DNA of 8,138 bases from Clostridia bacterium (lineage in GTDB: Bacteria > Bacillota > Clostridia > Oscillospirales > Acutalibacteraceae), in contig JAGACE010000016.1 in NCBI GenBank assembly GCA_017614275.1, positions 1 to 8,138 of the forward strand, read 5' to 3'. The position numbers were made by a program, and so were the translations under genes. Below the pieces are notes generated by a model. The model searched no databases. It was not told the origin of the DNA and saw only the letters and a list, made by a program, of their open reading frames with translations. This document shows positions 1 to 6,829 of this stretch, one piece after another. How positions within the stretch are numbered: the first letter of the stretch is position 1; each line of letters opens with the position of its first letter.

Positions 1-1
1 C

Positions 2-799
2 ATCGAGCGGGAGGGCAAGAACCCGCCCATGACGGCGATCCGCGAGACGCTGTACTCCCTGCTGGAGCGGCCCTCCGTGGATCCCCGGGCCGTGAACCTC
101 CTCGGGTTCTTCTCGGCGCTGGACCCGGGATCCGACCTGCTATCCCTGATGCGGGACGCCGGCATCCGGACCGTCCATCAGATCGCCGCGAAAGAGACCC
201 TGGAAGACTACTACGAGATGGGCAAAGCCAATTTCAACATCGTCCTGCACCCGGAGGCGGTCCCCGCGGCCGTGTCCCTGCAGAAGCGGCTCGGCATGCC
301 GTTCCTCGAACTGCACAGGCTCTATGACCCGGAGCGCATCCATAACCAGTACAAGCTCTTCGGCGCCGCCGTCGGCGTCACGCTCGACGACGAGGTGCTG
401 TACGAGGCGTGCATCGCCCGCCGGGACGCATTCGCGAAACGGTTCGCCGGCGCCTCCGTGGTCATCGGCGAGATGTGCAACGCAAACCCCTATGAGCTGG
501 CGGCCTTCCTGACCTCCCTCGGGCTGGACGTCCGGGAGATCCACTCCAACCTCACCGCTTACGACGTCCCGTTCGTAAAGCAACTGGCGGCGGTCAGCCC
601 GGGCACGAAGGTGTTCACCGGCATCTCCCCCTCCATGGTGCACTACGAGCCGGATCCGTCGATCGACGTGACCATCGGCAAGGACGCCGCGGTCTGCTGC
701 CCGGACGCGAAGCACGTCCTGTGGAATTCCGAACAGCAGCCCTTCGGCTACACCGCCGTGAACGGGCTTCTGACCGAACTCGAGGAGGTACTGGCATGA
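2..799 (+). CDS. Nitrogenase component 1-like protein, alpha-like (NifD/NifE type), 5'-truncated
   Basis: The frame is open from the left edge (reading I-E-R-E-G-K before the ATG at 29), so this is the last 265 residues of a longer protein and the ATG at 29 is probably internal. The fold signature is that of the nitrogenase component 1 superfamily: a segment LQKRLGMPFLEL (around nt 269-304) like the 'EKYGIPW' region of NifD, a GEMCNANPYELAAFL segment (nt 467-511) opening the last Rossmann-like domain, and a C-terminal IGKDA...KHVLWN...QPFGY block resembling NifE/NifD ends. Where NifD has the cofactor cysteine (Cys275 in Azotobacter) I align His at 248-250; a C-terminal His at 713-715 may correspond to NifD His442. 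The N-terminal P-cluster cysteines lie outside the window. It overlaps the next gene by 4 bases (ATGA), implying coupled translation and probably a heteromeric complex. Substrate and cofactor are unknown; true NifD is unlikely. Confidence 0.85.
   Translation: MEREGKNPPMTAIRETLYSLLERPSVDPRAVNLLGFFSALDPGSDLLSLMRDAGIRTVHQIAAKETLEDYYEMGKANFNIVLHPEAVPAAVSLQKRLGMPFLELHRLYDPERIHNQYKLFGAAVGVTLDDEVLYEACIARRDAFAKRFAGASVVIGEMCNANPYELAAFLTSLGLDVREIHSNLTAYDVPFVKQLAAVSPGTKVFTGISPSMVHYEPDPSIDVTIGKDAAVCCPDAKHVLWNSEQQPFGYTAVNGLLTELEEVLA
782..789 (+). promoter_or_regulatory. Ribosome binding site of the beta-like nitrogenase gene
   Basis: GAGGAGGT lies within the end of the preceding gene, 6 bases before the ATG at 796. 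It fixes the start at 796 rather than the in-frame ATG at 721, which would give a 79-base overlap and an arginine-rich extension unlike the family. Confidence 0.8.
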
Positions 800-1971
800 A
801 AGGGTTATACCGTTATCTGAGTCCCTTCTCCCCGGACCAGTCCGGCGCCGTCGCGGTGCTCTACGAGCTCGGCGGCCTCATCGTCATCCTGGACGCCGGC
901 GGCTGCGCGGGCAACATCTGCGGCTTCGACGAGCCGCGCTGGGGCCACAAGCAGAGCGCGGTCTACTCCGCGGGCATCCGGGACCTGGACGCCATTCTCG
1001 GCCGCGATGAGCGCACCGTCAACAAGATCGGTGACGCGGTGGAAGCCGTGGGCGACGCACGGTTCATCGCCCTCATCGGGACCCCCGTCCCCGCAGTCGT
1101 GGGCACGGACCTCCGGGCCCTGGCCCGCATGTGTGAAAAGAAGTTCGGCCTGCCGACCCTGGCCGTGGAGACCTACGGCATGGAGTATTACGACAAGGGC
1201 GCCGACCTGGCTTACATGACGCTCATCAAGGCCCTGGAAAACGGGCAGTTCGACCGCGTCTTTGAAGCGCAGGGGCTCCCGAAGCCTTCCGAATTCTGCG
1301 CGAAACTCCGGGAAGACCCTCCGGAGCGCGACTGGTTCGACGTCCACACCGTCGGCGTCCTCGGCGCCACGCCCCTGGACCTGCTGGGTCTGGACGGGGC
1401 GGAACTGCAGAGAAAGCGGATCGCCGAGGTGTACACCGGGGCCGCCGTCCGCACCTTCGGCATGGACTCCGACCTCTTCGGCCTCCTGACGCTCTTCACT
1501 GCCGACCGCCACGTGGTCATCGCCCCCTCCGGCCTGAAGGCCGCCCGCTATCTGGAACAGCGCTACGGCATCCCCTTCGAGGCGGAATACCGGATCGGGA
1601 ACGAGGTGCTGGGCGGCATCTACCGCGCGGTGACCGACATCATGCTGCCCTCGGAGGCCAACGTGCTCATCCTGCACCAGCAGCTCGTCGGGAACGGCCT
1701 GCGGGACATCCTGCCGTTCCACTGCACCGTCGGGACGTTCTTCGAACTGGACGCCGAGCTGGCGGAACCGCAGGACGTCCGTTTCACCGGCGAAGACGAG
1801 TTCCTCGAGTTCATCCAAAACGGGAACTTCAACGTCATCCTGGGCGACCCGATGTACCGGATGGCTCTCAAACAATGGAAGGGCCTGTTCCTCCCCTTGC
1901 CCCAATACGCTGTCTCGGGAGAAGCCCACGAGCTGAGGGAAGAGAAGTTGCTTCGCTTTGGGCTTTCTTGA
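796..1971 (+). CDS. Nitrogenase component 1-like protein, beta-like (NifK/NifN type)
   Basis: A complete 391-residue protein, short compared with NifK (about 520), as is common for nitrogenase-like proteins. The N-terminus holds SPFSPDQSGAVAVLYELGG (residues 9-27) followed by GGCAGNICGF with Cys37 and Cys42, a plausible Fe-S cluster site matching the first P-cluster cysteine region. Residues 95-105 (GTPVPAVVGTD) align by eye with the NifK 'TTCMAEVIGDD' segment, but the cysteine position is Pro97, so a standard P-cluster ligand is absent. Residues 187-194 (GVLGATPL) start the second domain. A GD-PMYR...LPQYAVSG stretch (350-375) matches the conserved C-terminus of this family. It starts on the stop codon of the upstream alpha-like gene (ATGA overlap) and presumably forms a hetero-oligomer with it. 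The final 25 or so codons change in codon usage (TTG, CAA, GGA, AGG, CTT, TTT, TCT). A NifH-like reductase partner would be expected but is not in the window. Substrate unknown. Confidence 0.85.
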   Translation: MKGLYRYLSPFSPDQSGAVAVLYELGGLIVILDAGGCAGNICGFDEPRWGHKQSAVYSAGIRDLDAILGRDERTVNKIGDAVEAVGDARFIALIGTPVPAVVGTDLRALARMCEKKFGLPTLAVETYGMEYYDKGADLAYMTLIKALENGQFDRVFEAQGLPKPSEFCAKLREDPPERDWFDVHTVGVLGATPLDLLGLDGAELQRKRIAEVYTGAAVRTFGMDSDLFGLLTLFTADRHVVIAPSGLKAARYLEQRYGIPFEAEYRIGNEVLGGIYRAVTDIMLPSEANVLILHQQLVGNGLRDILPFHCTVGTFFELDAELAEPQDVRFTGEDEFLEFIQNGNFNVILGDPMYRMALKQWKGLFLPLPQYAVSGEAHELREEKLLRFGLS

Positions 1972-2114
1972 TGGGGTTCCGTTTTTCCGGCCGTTTTTGC
2001 TGGCCAATCCGAACCCCCGCGCGCTCATAAAGCATTGCGACGCTCCCCCCTGCACAAAAACGTGCCGAAAAAACTCCCCTTTCCTCATGTTTCAAAGGTT
2101 GGAAACCCCAAAGC
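1955..2114 (+). repeat. Imperfect inverted repeats in the hypF leader (possible structured region)
   Basis: Several complementary segments face each other across the gap before hypF. GCTTTGGG at 1955-1962 pairs perfectly with CCCAAAGC at 2107-2114. GGGGTTCC at 1973-1980 pairs with GGAAACCCC at 2101-2109 with one bulged A; these two pairings use overlapping right arms, so they compete. Inside, the T-run arm 1981-1998 is imperfectly complementary to the A-run arm 2056-2074. The gap itself (1972-2129) encodes no convincing gene, and no clear sigma-70 promoter was found. It might be an attenuator or processed leader separating the nitrogenase-like genes from hypF, or a degenerate repeat element. 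Only base pairing was judged by eye; no folding energy was calculated. Confidence 0.4.
1979..2003 (+). repeat. Short tandem repeat, 12-base period, two copies
   Basis: CCGTTTTTCCGG (1979-1990) is followed at once by CCGTTTTTGCTGG (1991-2003). Two T5 runs in this otherwise GC-rich window stand out. T-runs after GC-rich bases can act as terminator tails, but no strong hairpin directly precedes either run, so I do not call a terminator. Confidence 0.55.
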
Positions 2115-2117
2115 CAC

Positions 2118-2123
2118 AGGTGG
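2118..2123 (+). promoter_or_regulatory. Ribosome binding site of hypF
   Basis: AGGTGG sits 6 bases before the ATG at 2130. An in-frame TTG at 2124 directly abuts this site and is therefore too close to be used, so the ATG at 2130 is preferred. The site overlaps a small CCAC-AG-GTGG palindrome (2114-2123) that could partly mask it. Confidence 0.6.
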
Positions 2124-2129
2124 TTGCCT

Positions 2130-4502
2130 ATGAAGACTCTTTACCGAAAACTGCATATTTTTGGCATCGTCCAGGGCGTGGGCTTCCGGCCGTTCGTCGA
2201 CGTCATCGCCGCCCGGGAGGGCATTGCCGGGAGCGTCTGCAACAAAGGCCCCTATGTGGAGGTCTTTGAGACCGGCGCGCCCGAACAGCTGGCCGCCTTC
2301 GAGCGGGCGCTGGTCGACGAGGCGCCGGAGCGGTCGAACATCCTGAAACTGGAGGCGACCGACCTGTCGGCGGAGGACTTCCCCGCACCGACCGACCGGT
2401 TTGCCATCCTCGAGAGCGAGAAGGTCCGCGGGGACATCTTTGTGTCGCCGGACATCGCCACCTGCCCGAAGTGCGAGCGGGAACTGTACGACCGCGCGGA
2501 TCGCCGCTATCTGCATCCCTTCATCAACTGCACCGCCTGCGGGCCGCGGCTGACCATCCTGGACTCCATGCCCTACGACCGGGTGCGGACTTCCATGGCG
2601 GAGTTCCCCATGTGCCCGGACTGCGCGGCGGAATACACGGATCCGAAGACCCGGCGGTACCACGCCCAGCCCGTCTGCTGCAACGACTGCGGACCGGAAC
2701 TGTATCTGGTGTATGACAGGACCGCGGGCGACGCGCCCCTTCTCCGCCGGAACGAGGCCCTGTTCAAGACGCGCCGGGTCATCCGGGACGGCGGCATCGT
2801 TGCCCTCAAGGGCATCGGCGGCTTCCACCTGTGCTGCGACGCCACGAACGAGACGGCGGTCGCCCGGCTGAGGGAGCGGAAGAACCGCCCCTTCAAGCCG
2901 TTCGCCGTCATGCTGAACGACGTGGAGACCGTGCGGCGCGAGTGCGTGGTCCTGGAGGGCCAGGAGACCCTGCTGACCGGGCCCCAGAAGCCGATCCTGC
3001 TGTTCGAGAAGCGGGAGAGTGATGCGACGAGGCTCTGCCCGTCCATCGCCCCGGACAACCCGAACGTGGGCGTCATGCTTCCCTACAACCCTGTGCAATA
3101 CCTGCTGTTCCGCCATCCGGAAGACCCGGCGGAACAGGCCGGCGAGCCCTTCCCGGACTGTCTGGTCATGACCAGCGGCAATCCGCGGGGCGCCCCCATC
3201 TGCCGTACGGACGAGGAGGCTCTGGAGGTCCTGGCCCCCATGTGCGACCTCATCCTGTCCCATGACCGAACGATCCGCCTGCGGGCCGACGACTCCGTCG
3301 TCTCCTGGCACGCCGGCGAACCATACATGATCCGCCGCTCCCGCGGCTACGCGCCCCTGCCCTTCTGGGTGGACGACGTCCCGGACGCCGGGAAGGTCGT
3401 CCTCGGCATCGGCGGAGAACTCAAGAACACCTTCTGTCTGGCAAAGGACAACCTCTTCTACCCGTCTCCCTACATCGGGGACATGGCGGACCTGCGGAGC
3501 GTCGAGGCCCTGACCGAAGCGGTGCGTCGCATGGGCGATCTGCTGGAAGTCAGGCCCGATCTCATCGTCTGCGACAAACACCCGCTGTACCACTCCTCCG
3601 AAGTGGCACGGGACCTGGGCGCGGAACGGGACATCCCGGTGCTGGAGATCCAGCACCACTATGCCCACACCCTCTCCTGCATGGCGGAGAACGGGTACCT
3701 GGAACCGGTCATCGGCGTGTCCTTCGACGGCACCGGTTACGGGGACGACGGCTCTATCTGGGGCGGCGAGTTCCTGCTGGCCGACGTTCACGGTTTCGAG
3801 CGGGTCGGCAGCCTGGAGCCCTTCTCCCAGGCCGGCGGAGACGCCTCTGCCAAAGAGGGCTGGCGCATCGCCGTCAGCCTGCTGAAACAGGCCGGCGCCG
3901 CGGATCTGCCACGGCTGACAGCGGACCTCGGACTGTGCAACGAGACCGAGCTGGCGTTCCTGGACGCCCAGCTGGAAGGCAACCTCAACTGTGTGCCCTC
4001 CACGTCCGCGGGCCGCGTCTTCGACGCCGCCTCCGCCGTGCTCGGCTTCCGCACCCGCTCCACCTGCGAGGGGGAGGCGTCCATGGTGCTGGAGTTCGCC
4101 GCAGCGCGGTACGCGAAACAGTTCCCGGGCGGCGTCCCGGACCTGCCCGTCCGGCTCTCCGACATCGACCGGAAAGAAGACGGACCGTTTCGTCTTCCGG
4201 TCTCCGCGTTCCTGCTGGAACTGGCGGAGCGGAAGCGGTCCGGCGAGGATCCGGACAGGCTCGCGTACGAGTTCCACCATTCTCTCGCCGAGACGGTCGT
4301 GAACGGCTGTCTCCTCTGTCGGGAGCAGAGCGGCCGCAACGTCGCCGCCCTCTCCGGCGGCTGTTTCCAGAACCTGCTGCTGACCGACCTGGTCGTCCAC
4401 GGTCTGGAGGAAAACGGCTTTACCGTACTCACCCATTCCCTGAGCGCACCGAACGACGGCGGCATCGCCCTCGGCCAGGCGCTCTACGGAATGCTGCATT
4501 GA
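2130..4502 (+). CDS. hypF: Carbamoyltransferase HypF, [NiFe]-hydrogenase maturation
   Basis: HypF hydrolyses carbamoyl phosphate, forms a carbamoyl-adenylate with ATP and passes the carbamoyl group to the C-terminal cysteine of HypE; it is the source of the cyanide ligands of the hydrogenase iron. All domains are visible in the 790-residue protein, close to the usual 750-780. The acylphosphatase domain covers about 1-95, with GIVQGVGFRPFV at 12-23. Two zinc-finger-like modules carry CxxC pairs at Cys112/115, 134/137, 162/165 and 184/187. A YrdC-like adenylating domain spans about 200-400, with KGIGGFHLCCDA at 227-238. A Kae1/carbamoyltransferase domain runs to the end, with QHHYAH (508-513), FDGTGYGDDGSIWGGEF (532-548), GGDASAKEGWR (569-579; many homologues have EPWR), LSGGCFQN (741-748) and NDGGIALGQ (775-783). 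It heads the hypFCDE cluster, 16 bases before hypC. Cytoplasmic. The protein looks intact and functional. Confidence 0.97.
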   Translation: MKTLYRKLHIFGIVQGVGFRPFVDVIAAREGIAGSVCNKGPYVEVFETGAPEQLAAFERALVDEAPERSNILKLEATDLSAEDFPAPTDRFAILESEKVRGDIFVSPDIATCPKCERELYDRADRRYLHPFINCTACGPRLTILDSMPYDRVRTSMAEFPMCPDCAAEYTDPKTRRYHAQPVCCNDCGPELYLVYDRTAGDAPLLRRNEALFKTRRVIRDGGIVALKGIGGFHLCCDATNETAVARLRERKNRPFKPFAVMLNDVETVRRECVVLEGQETLLTGPQKPILLFEKRESDATRLCPSIAPDNPNVGVMLPYNPVQYLLFRHPEDPAEQAGEPFPDCLVMTSGNPRGAPICRTDEEALEVLAPMCDLILSHDRTIRLRADDSVVSWHAGEPYMIRRSRGYAPLPFWVDDVPDAGKVVLGIGGELKNTFCLAKDNLFYPSPYIGDMADLRSVEALTEAVRRMGDLLEVRPDLIVCDKHPLYHSSEVARDLGAERDIPVLEIQHHYAHTLSCMAENGYLEPVIGVSFDGTGYGDDGSIWGGEFLLADVHGFERVGSLEPFSQAGGDASAKEGWRIAVSLLKQAGAADLPRLTADLGLCNETELAFLDAQLEGNLNCVPSTSAGRVFDAASAVLGFRTRSTCEGEASMVLEFAAARYAKQFPGGVPDLPVRLSDIDRKEDGPFRLPVSAFLLELAERKRSGEDPDRLAYEFHHSLAETVVNGCLLCREQSGRNVAALSGGCFQNLLLTDLVVHGLEENGFTVLTHSLSAPNDGGIALGQALYGMLH

Positions 4503-4518
4503 TATTGGAGGTTTTATC

Positions 4519-4740
4519 ATGTGTGTCGGATTACCGGCGAAAGTCACCGAACTGAAAGACGGCGTGGCCGTCATCAACGCCGGCGGGGCGGAGCGCGAGG
4601 TCTCCTCGGAGATGATCGCGGACCTCGCGCCCGGCGACTATGTCATGGTCCACGCCGGCATGGCCATCGCGAAGATCACCGGCGATGACGAGGCGCAGGC
4701 TGAAGACGTCATGGACGGACTGGAGGACCTGCTGTCATGA
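4519..4740 (+). CDS. hypC: HypC/HybG/HupF family hydrogenase maturation chaperone
   Basis: HypC is a small chaperone that, with HypD, holds the iron atom while its CN and CO ligands are added, then carries it to the hydrogenase large-subunit precursor. The 73-residue protein begins Met-Cys-Val-Gly-Leu-Pro; Cys2, exposed after removal of Met1, is the essential iron-coordinating residue in the family. It has the OB-fold pattern AVINAGGAEREVS (20-32) and GDYVMVHAGMAI (39-50), followed by an acidic C-terminal tail. The length is typical (70-90). GGAGG at 4507-4511 is a strong ribosome binding site 7 bases before the ATG. The stop overlaps the hypD start by 4 bases (ATGA at 4737-4740), so HypC and HypD, which form a complex, are translated together. 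Confidence 0.96.
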   Translation: MCVGLPAKVTELKDGVAVINAGGAEREVSSEMIADLAPGDYVMVHAGMAIAKITGDDEAQAEDVMDGLEDLLS

Positions 4741-5798
4741 GCGATCGGAAACCGACCGCCGCGGAGCGCGCGGCGGAGATCATCACGTCCTATGACGGGC
4801 CGCCCATCCGCATCATGGAGGTCTGCGGGACCCACACCCACGAGATCTTCCGGCTGGGCATCCGCGGGATGCTGCCGGAGAACATCCGGCTCATCTCCGG
4901 GCCGGGCTGCCCGGTCTGTGTCACCCCGGTGGGGTACATCGACGAGGCGGTCTGGCTTGCTTTGGAGAAGGGCTGCACCCTGTGCACCTTCGGGGACCTC
5001 ATCCGGGTCCCCGGGACGGAGCTGTCCCTGGCCGGCGCCCGCGCGAAGGGCGCGAAGGTGGAGATGGTCTACTCGCCCGTCGACGCCGTCGACTATGCGG
5101 AGGCGCACCCGGACGAGCAGGTCGTGTTCCTGGCCGTCGGCTTCGAGACGACCACCCCGGCCGCCTGCGTCGCGGTCCGCAAGGCGAAGGAGAAGCGCCT
5201 GTCCAACTTCTCCCTCCTGACCGCCAACAAGACGATGGACAACGCGTACCGGGCCCTGAACGGCGCCGCCGACGCGTTCCTGTACCCTGGCCACGTCAGC
5301 GTGGTCACCGGCACGGACATCTACCAAAAGCTGCGGGACGAGGTCGGCATGTCCGGCGTGGTCTGCGGCTTCACGGGGCCGGAGATCCTGACCGCTCTGG
5401 CGCTCATCGTCCGAGGCGTGCAGAAGGGCGAGCCGTTCTTCGCCAACGCCTATCCCAGAGTCGTCACCGACGAGGGCAGTCCGGAGGGCCGGGCGCTCAT
5501 CGCCGAGACCATGGAGTGCGTCGACACCGAATGGCGCGGGCTCGGGGTCATCCCGCAGTCCGGGCTGAAACTGCGCGAGGAGTTCGCGGCGTTCGACGCG
5601 CGCCTCAAGTACGGCATCCCGCCGATGGAGGGCCGGGCCAACCCCGCCTGCCGCTGCGGCGATGTGCTGCAGGGCATCCTCCGTCCCGACGAGTGCCCCT
5701 GCTTCGGCACCGCCTGTATCCCGGAACATCCGGTGGGCGCCTGCATGGTGTCCGACGAAGGCGCCTGCTCCGCCTTCTACCAGTACAACATCGAATAG
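4737..5798 (+). CDS. hypD: HypD, Fe-S scaffold for Fe(CN)2(CO) assembly
   Basis: HypD forms the HypCD complex on which iron receives cyanide from HypE-thiocyanate; it contains a [4Fe-4S] cluster and redox-active thiols. The 353-residue protein shows the family's invariant elements: MEVCGTHTHE with Cys30 (27-36), GPGCPVC with Cys58 and Cys61 (55-61), CTFGDLIRVPG (83-93), GFETTTP (135-141), and the cysteine-rich C-terminus (305-344) with Cys305, 307, 320, 322, 327, 336 and 344, where the cluster is bound in characterised homologues. Length is normal and no key residue is missing. GGAGG at 4722-4726, within hypC, is a 10-base-spaced ribosome binding site. Its stop codon TAG shares its G with the GGAGGG of hypE, so the genes are tightly linked. 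Cytoplasmic. Confidence 0.97.
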   Translation: MSDRKPTAAERAAEIITSYDGPPIRIMEVCGTHTHEIFRLGIRGMLPENIRLISGPGCPVCVTPVGYIDEAVWLALEKGCTLCTFGDLIRVPGTELSLAGARAKGAKVEMVYSPVDAVDYAEAHPDEQVVFLAVGFETTTPAACVAVRKAKEKRLSNFSLLTANKTMDNAYRALNGAADAFLYPGHVSVVTGTDIYQKLRDEVGMSGVVCGFTGPEILTALALIVRGVQKGEPFFANAYPRVVTDEGSPEGRALIAETMECVDTEWRGLGVIPQSGLKLREEFAAFDARLKYGIPPMEGRANPACRCGDVLQGILRPDECPCFGTACIPEHPVGACMVSDEGACSAFYQYNIE

Positions 5799-5810
5799 GA
5801 GGGTCCCATC

Positions 5811-6815
5811 ATGAACGAGACCATCACTCTGGCCCACGGGTCCGGCGGTCGGCAGACCTCGGAGCTCATCGGGGACCTGTTCAAAAAGTATTTCGACAAC
5901 GACCTTCTGACCGCGGACGACGCCGCCGTGCTGCCCCGGCCGGAGGGACGCCTCTCCATGTCCACGGACGGGTTCATCGTCTCCCCGGCGGAGTTCCCCG
6001 GCGGGAACATCGGGAAACTGTCCATCTGCGGGACGGTCAACGACATCGCCTGCATGGGGGCCGCGCCCCTGTACCTCACCTGTGGTTTCGTCATCGAAGA
6101 GGGCTTCGAGACAGCACGCCTGGAGCGCATCGTGGAATCCATGGCGAAGACCTGTAAAGAGGTCGGCGTGAAGATCGTCGCCGGGGACACCAAGGTGGCC
6201 GGCAAGGGCCAGGTGGACGGCGTGTTCATCACCACCACCGGCATCGGCGTCCTCCCGGACGACATGCACACCGGCGGCGCCTGCGCGCAGCCCGGGGACT
6301 GTGTCATCGTCACCGGCGACGTGGGCCGCCACGGCTGCACCATCCTGCTGGAACGCAATGAATTCAAAATCAAAGCGGACGTCACGTCCGACTGTGCGCC
6401 TCTGTCCACCGCGGTGGACGCTGCCATGGGCGTCACCCACGACCTCCACGTGGTCCGGGACGCCACCCGCGGCGGGGTCGGCACCGTCCTCTATGAGATC
6501 GCCGACCAGGCCGGCGTGGGCGTCACGCTGAACGCGAAGGATATCCCGGTCGACGAGACCGTCCGGGGCGTCTGCGATATGCTGGGGCTGAACCCGCTGT
6601 ACCTCGCCTGCGAAGGGCGTCTGGTCCTCGTGGCGCCCGCCGAATACGCCGACGGGCTCATCGCCGCGCTGAGAGAGACGCCGTACGCGAAGGATGCCGC
6701 TGTCATCGGAGAGATCACGGAGGCGAACCCCGGCAAAGTCATCCTGAACACGGAGATCGGCACGAAGACCATCCTCCCGCTCCCCGGCGGCGAACTGCTG
6801 CCTCGGATCTGCTGA
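5811..6815 (+). CDS. hypE: HypE, carbamoyl dehydratase (thiocyanate carrier)
   Basis: HypE accepts the carbamoyl group from HypF on its C-terminal cysteine and, using ATP, dehydrates it to a thiocyanate that donates CN to the iron on HypCD. The 334-residue protein belongs to the PurM/SelD (AIRS) ATP-binding fold. The N-terminal glycine-rich HGSGG is at 9-13, the STDGF nucleotide/metal site at 51-55, GKLSICGTVNDIACMGA at 68-84, AGDTKV at 124-129, and DATRGGVGT at 217-225 opens the second half. The chain ends in Pro-Arg-Ile-Cys, so the essential C-terminal Cys334 is present and last, as required. The SDCAPL element (193-198) is also typical. GGAGGG at 5798-5803 gives the start at 5811. It lies 12 bases after hypD and 14 bases before the next nitrogenase-like gene. 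Intact and probably active. Confidence 0.97.
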   Translation: MNETITLAHGSGGRQTSELIGDLFKKYFDNDLLTADDAAVLPRPEGRLSMSTDGFIVSPAEFPGGNIGKLSICGTVNDIACMGAAPLYLTCGFVIEEGFETARLERIVESMAKTCKEVGVKIVAGDTKVAGKGQVDGVFITTTGIGVLPDDMHTGGACAQPGDCVIVTGDVGRHGCTILLERNEFKIKADVTSDCAPLSTAVDAAMGVTHDLHVVRDATRGGVGTVLYEIADQAGVGVTLNAKDIPVDETVRGVCDMLGLNPLYLACEGRLVLVAPAEYADGLIAALRETPYAKDAAVIGEITEANPGKVILNTEIGTKTILPLPGGELLPRIC

Positions 6816-6829
6816 AAGGGACATCCATT

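Noticed and set aside
721..795. Upstream ATG at 721 for the beta-like gene
   Set aside because: It would overlap the previous gene by 79 bases and add an arginine-rich stretch; the ATG at 796 has an ideal AGGAGGT and a 4-base coupling overlap.
2..1971. True nifDK or vnf/anf nitrogenase
   Set aside because: The proteins are short, the beta-like subunit lacks a P-cluster cysteine, the NifD Cys275 equivalent appears to be His, and no NifH is seen.
1981..2003. Rho-independent terminator after the beta-like gene
   Set aside because: T-runs are present but only a 4-base GGCC pairing lies near them, not a stable GC hairpin directly before the T-run.
1997..2031. Sigma-70 promoter before hypF (TTGCTG ... 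CATAAA)
   Set aside because: The spacer is about 23 bases instead of 16-18, and the -10-like box is poor.
2124..2129. TTG start for hypF two codons upstream
   Set aside because: It directly abuts AGGTGG with no spacer, whereas ATG 2130 is 6 bases away.
1958..2269. Small + strand frame (103 codons) spanning the gap before hypF
   Set aside because: It overlaps both neighbours, has no ribosome binding site and its second half is a frame-shifted reading of the hypF acylphosphatase domain.
2085..4577. Very long antisense open frame (830 codons) across hypF, and similar ones at 4638-6824, 805-2088 and 6491-8077
   Set aside because: These mirror genes with unmistakable family motifs on the + strand. 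GC-rich third positions suppress stop codons on the opposite strand, and the antisense translations are low-complexity and match no family I recognise.
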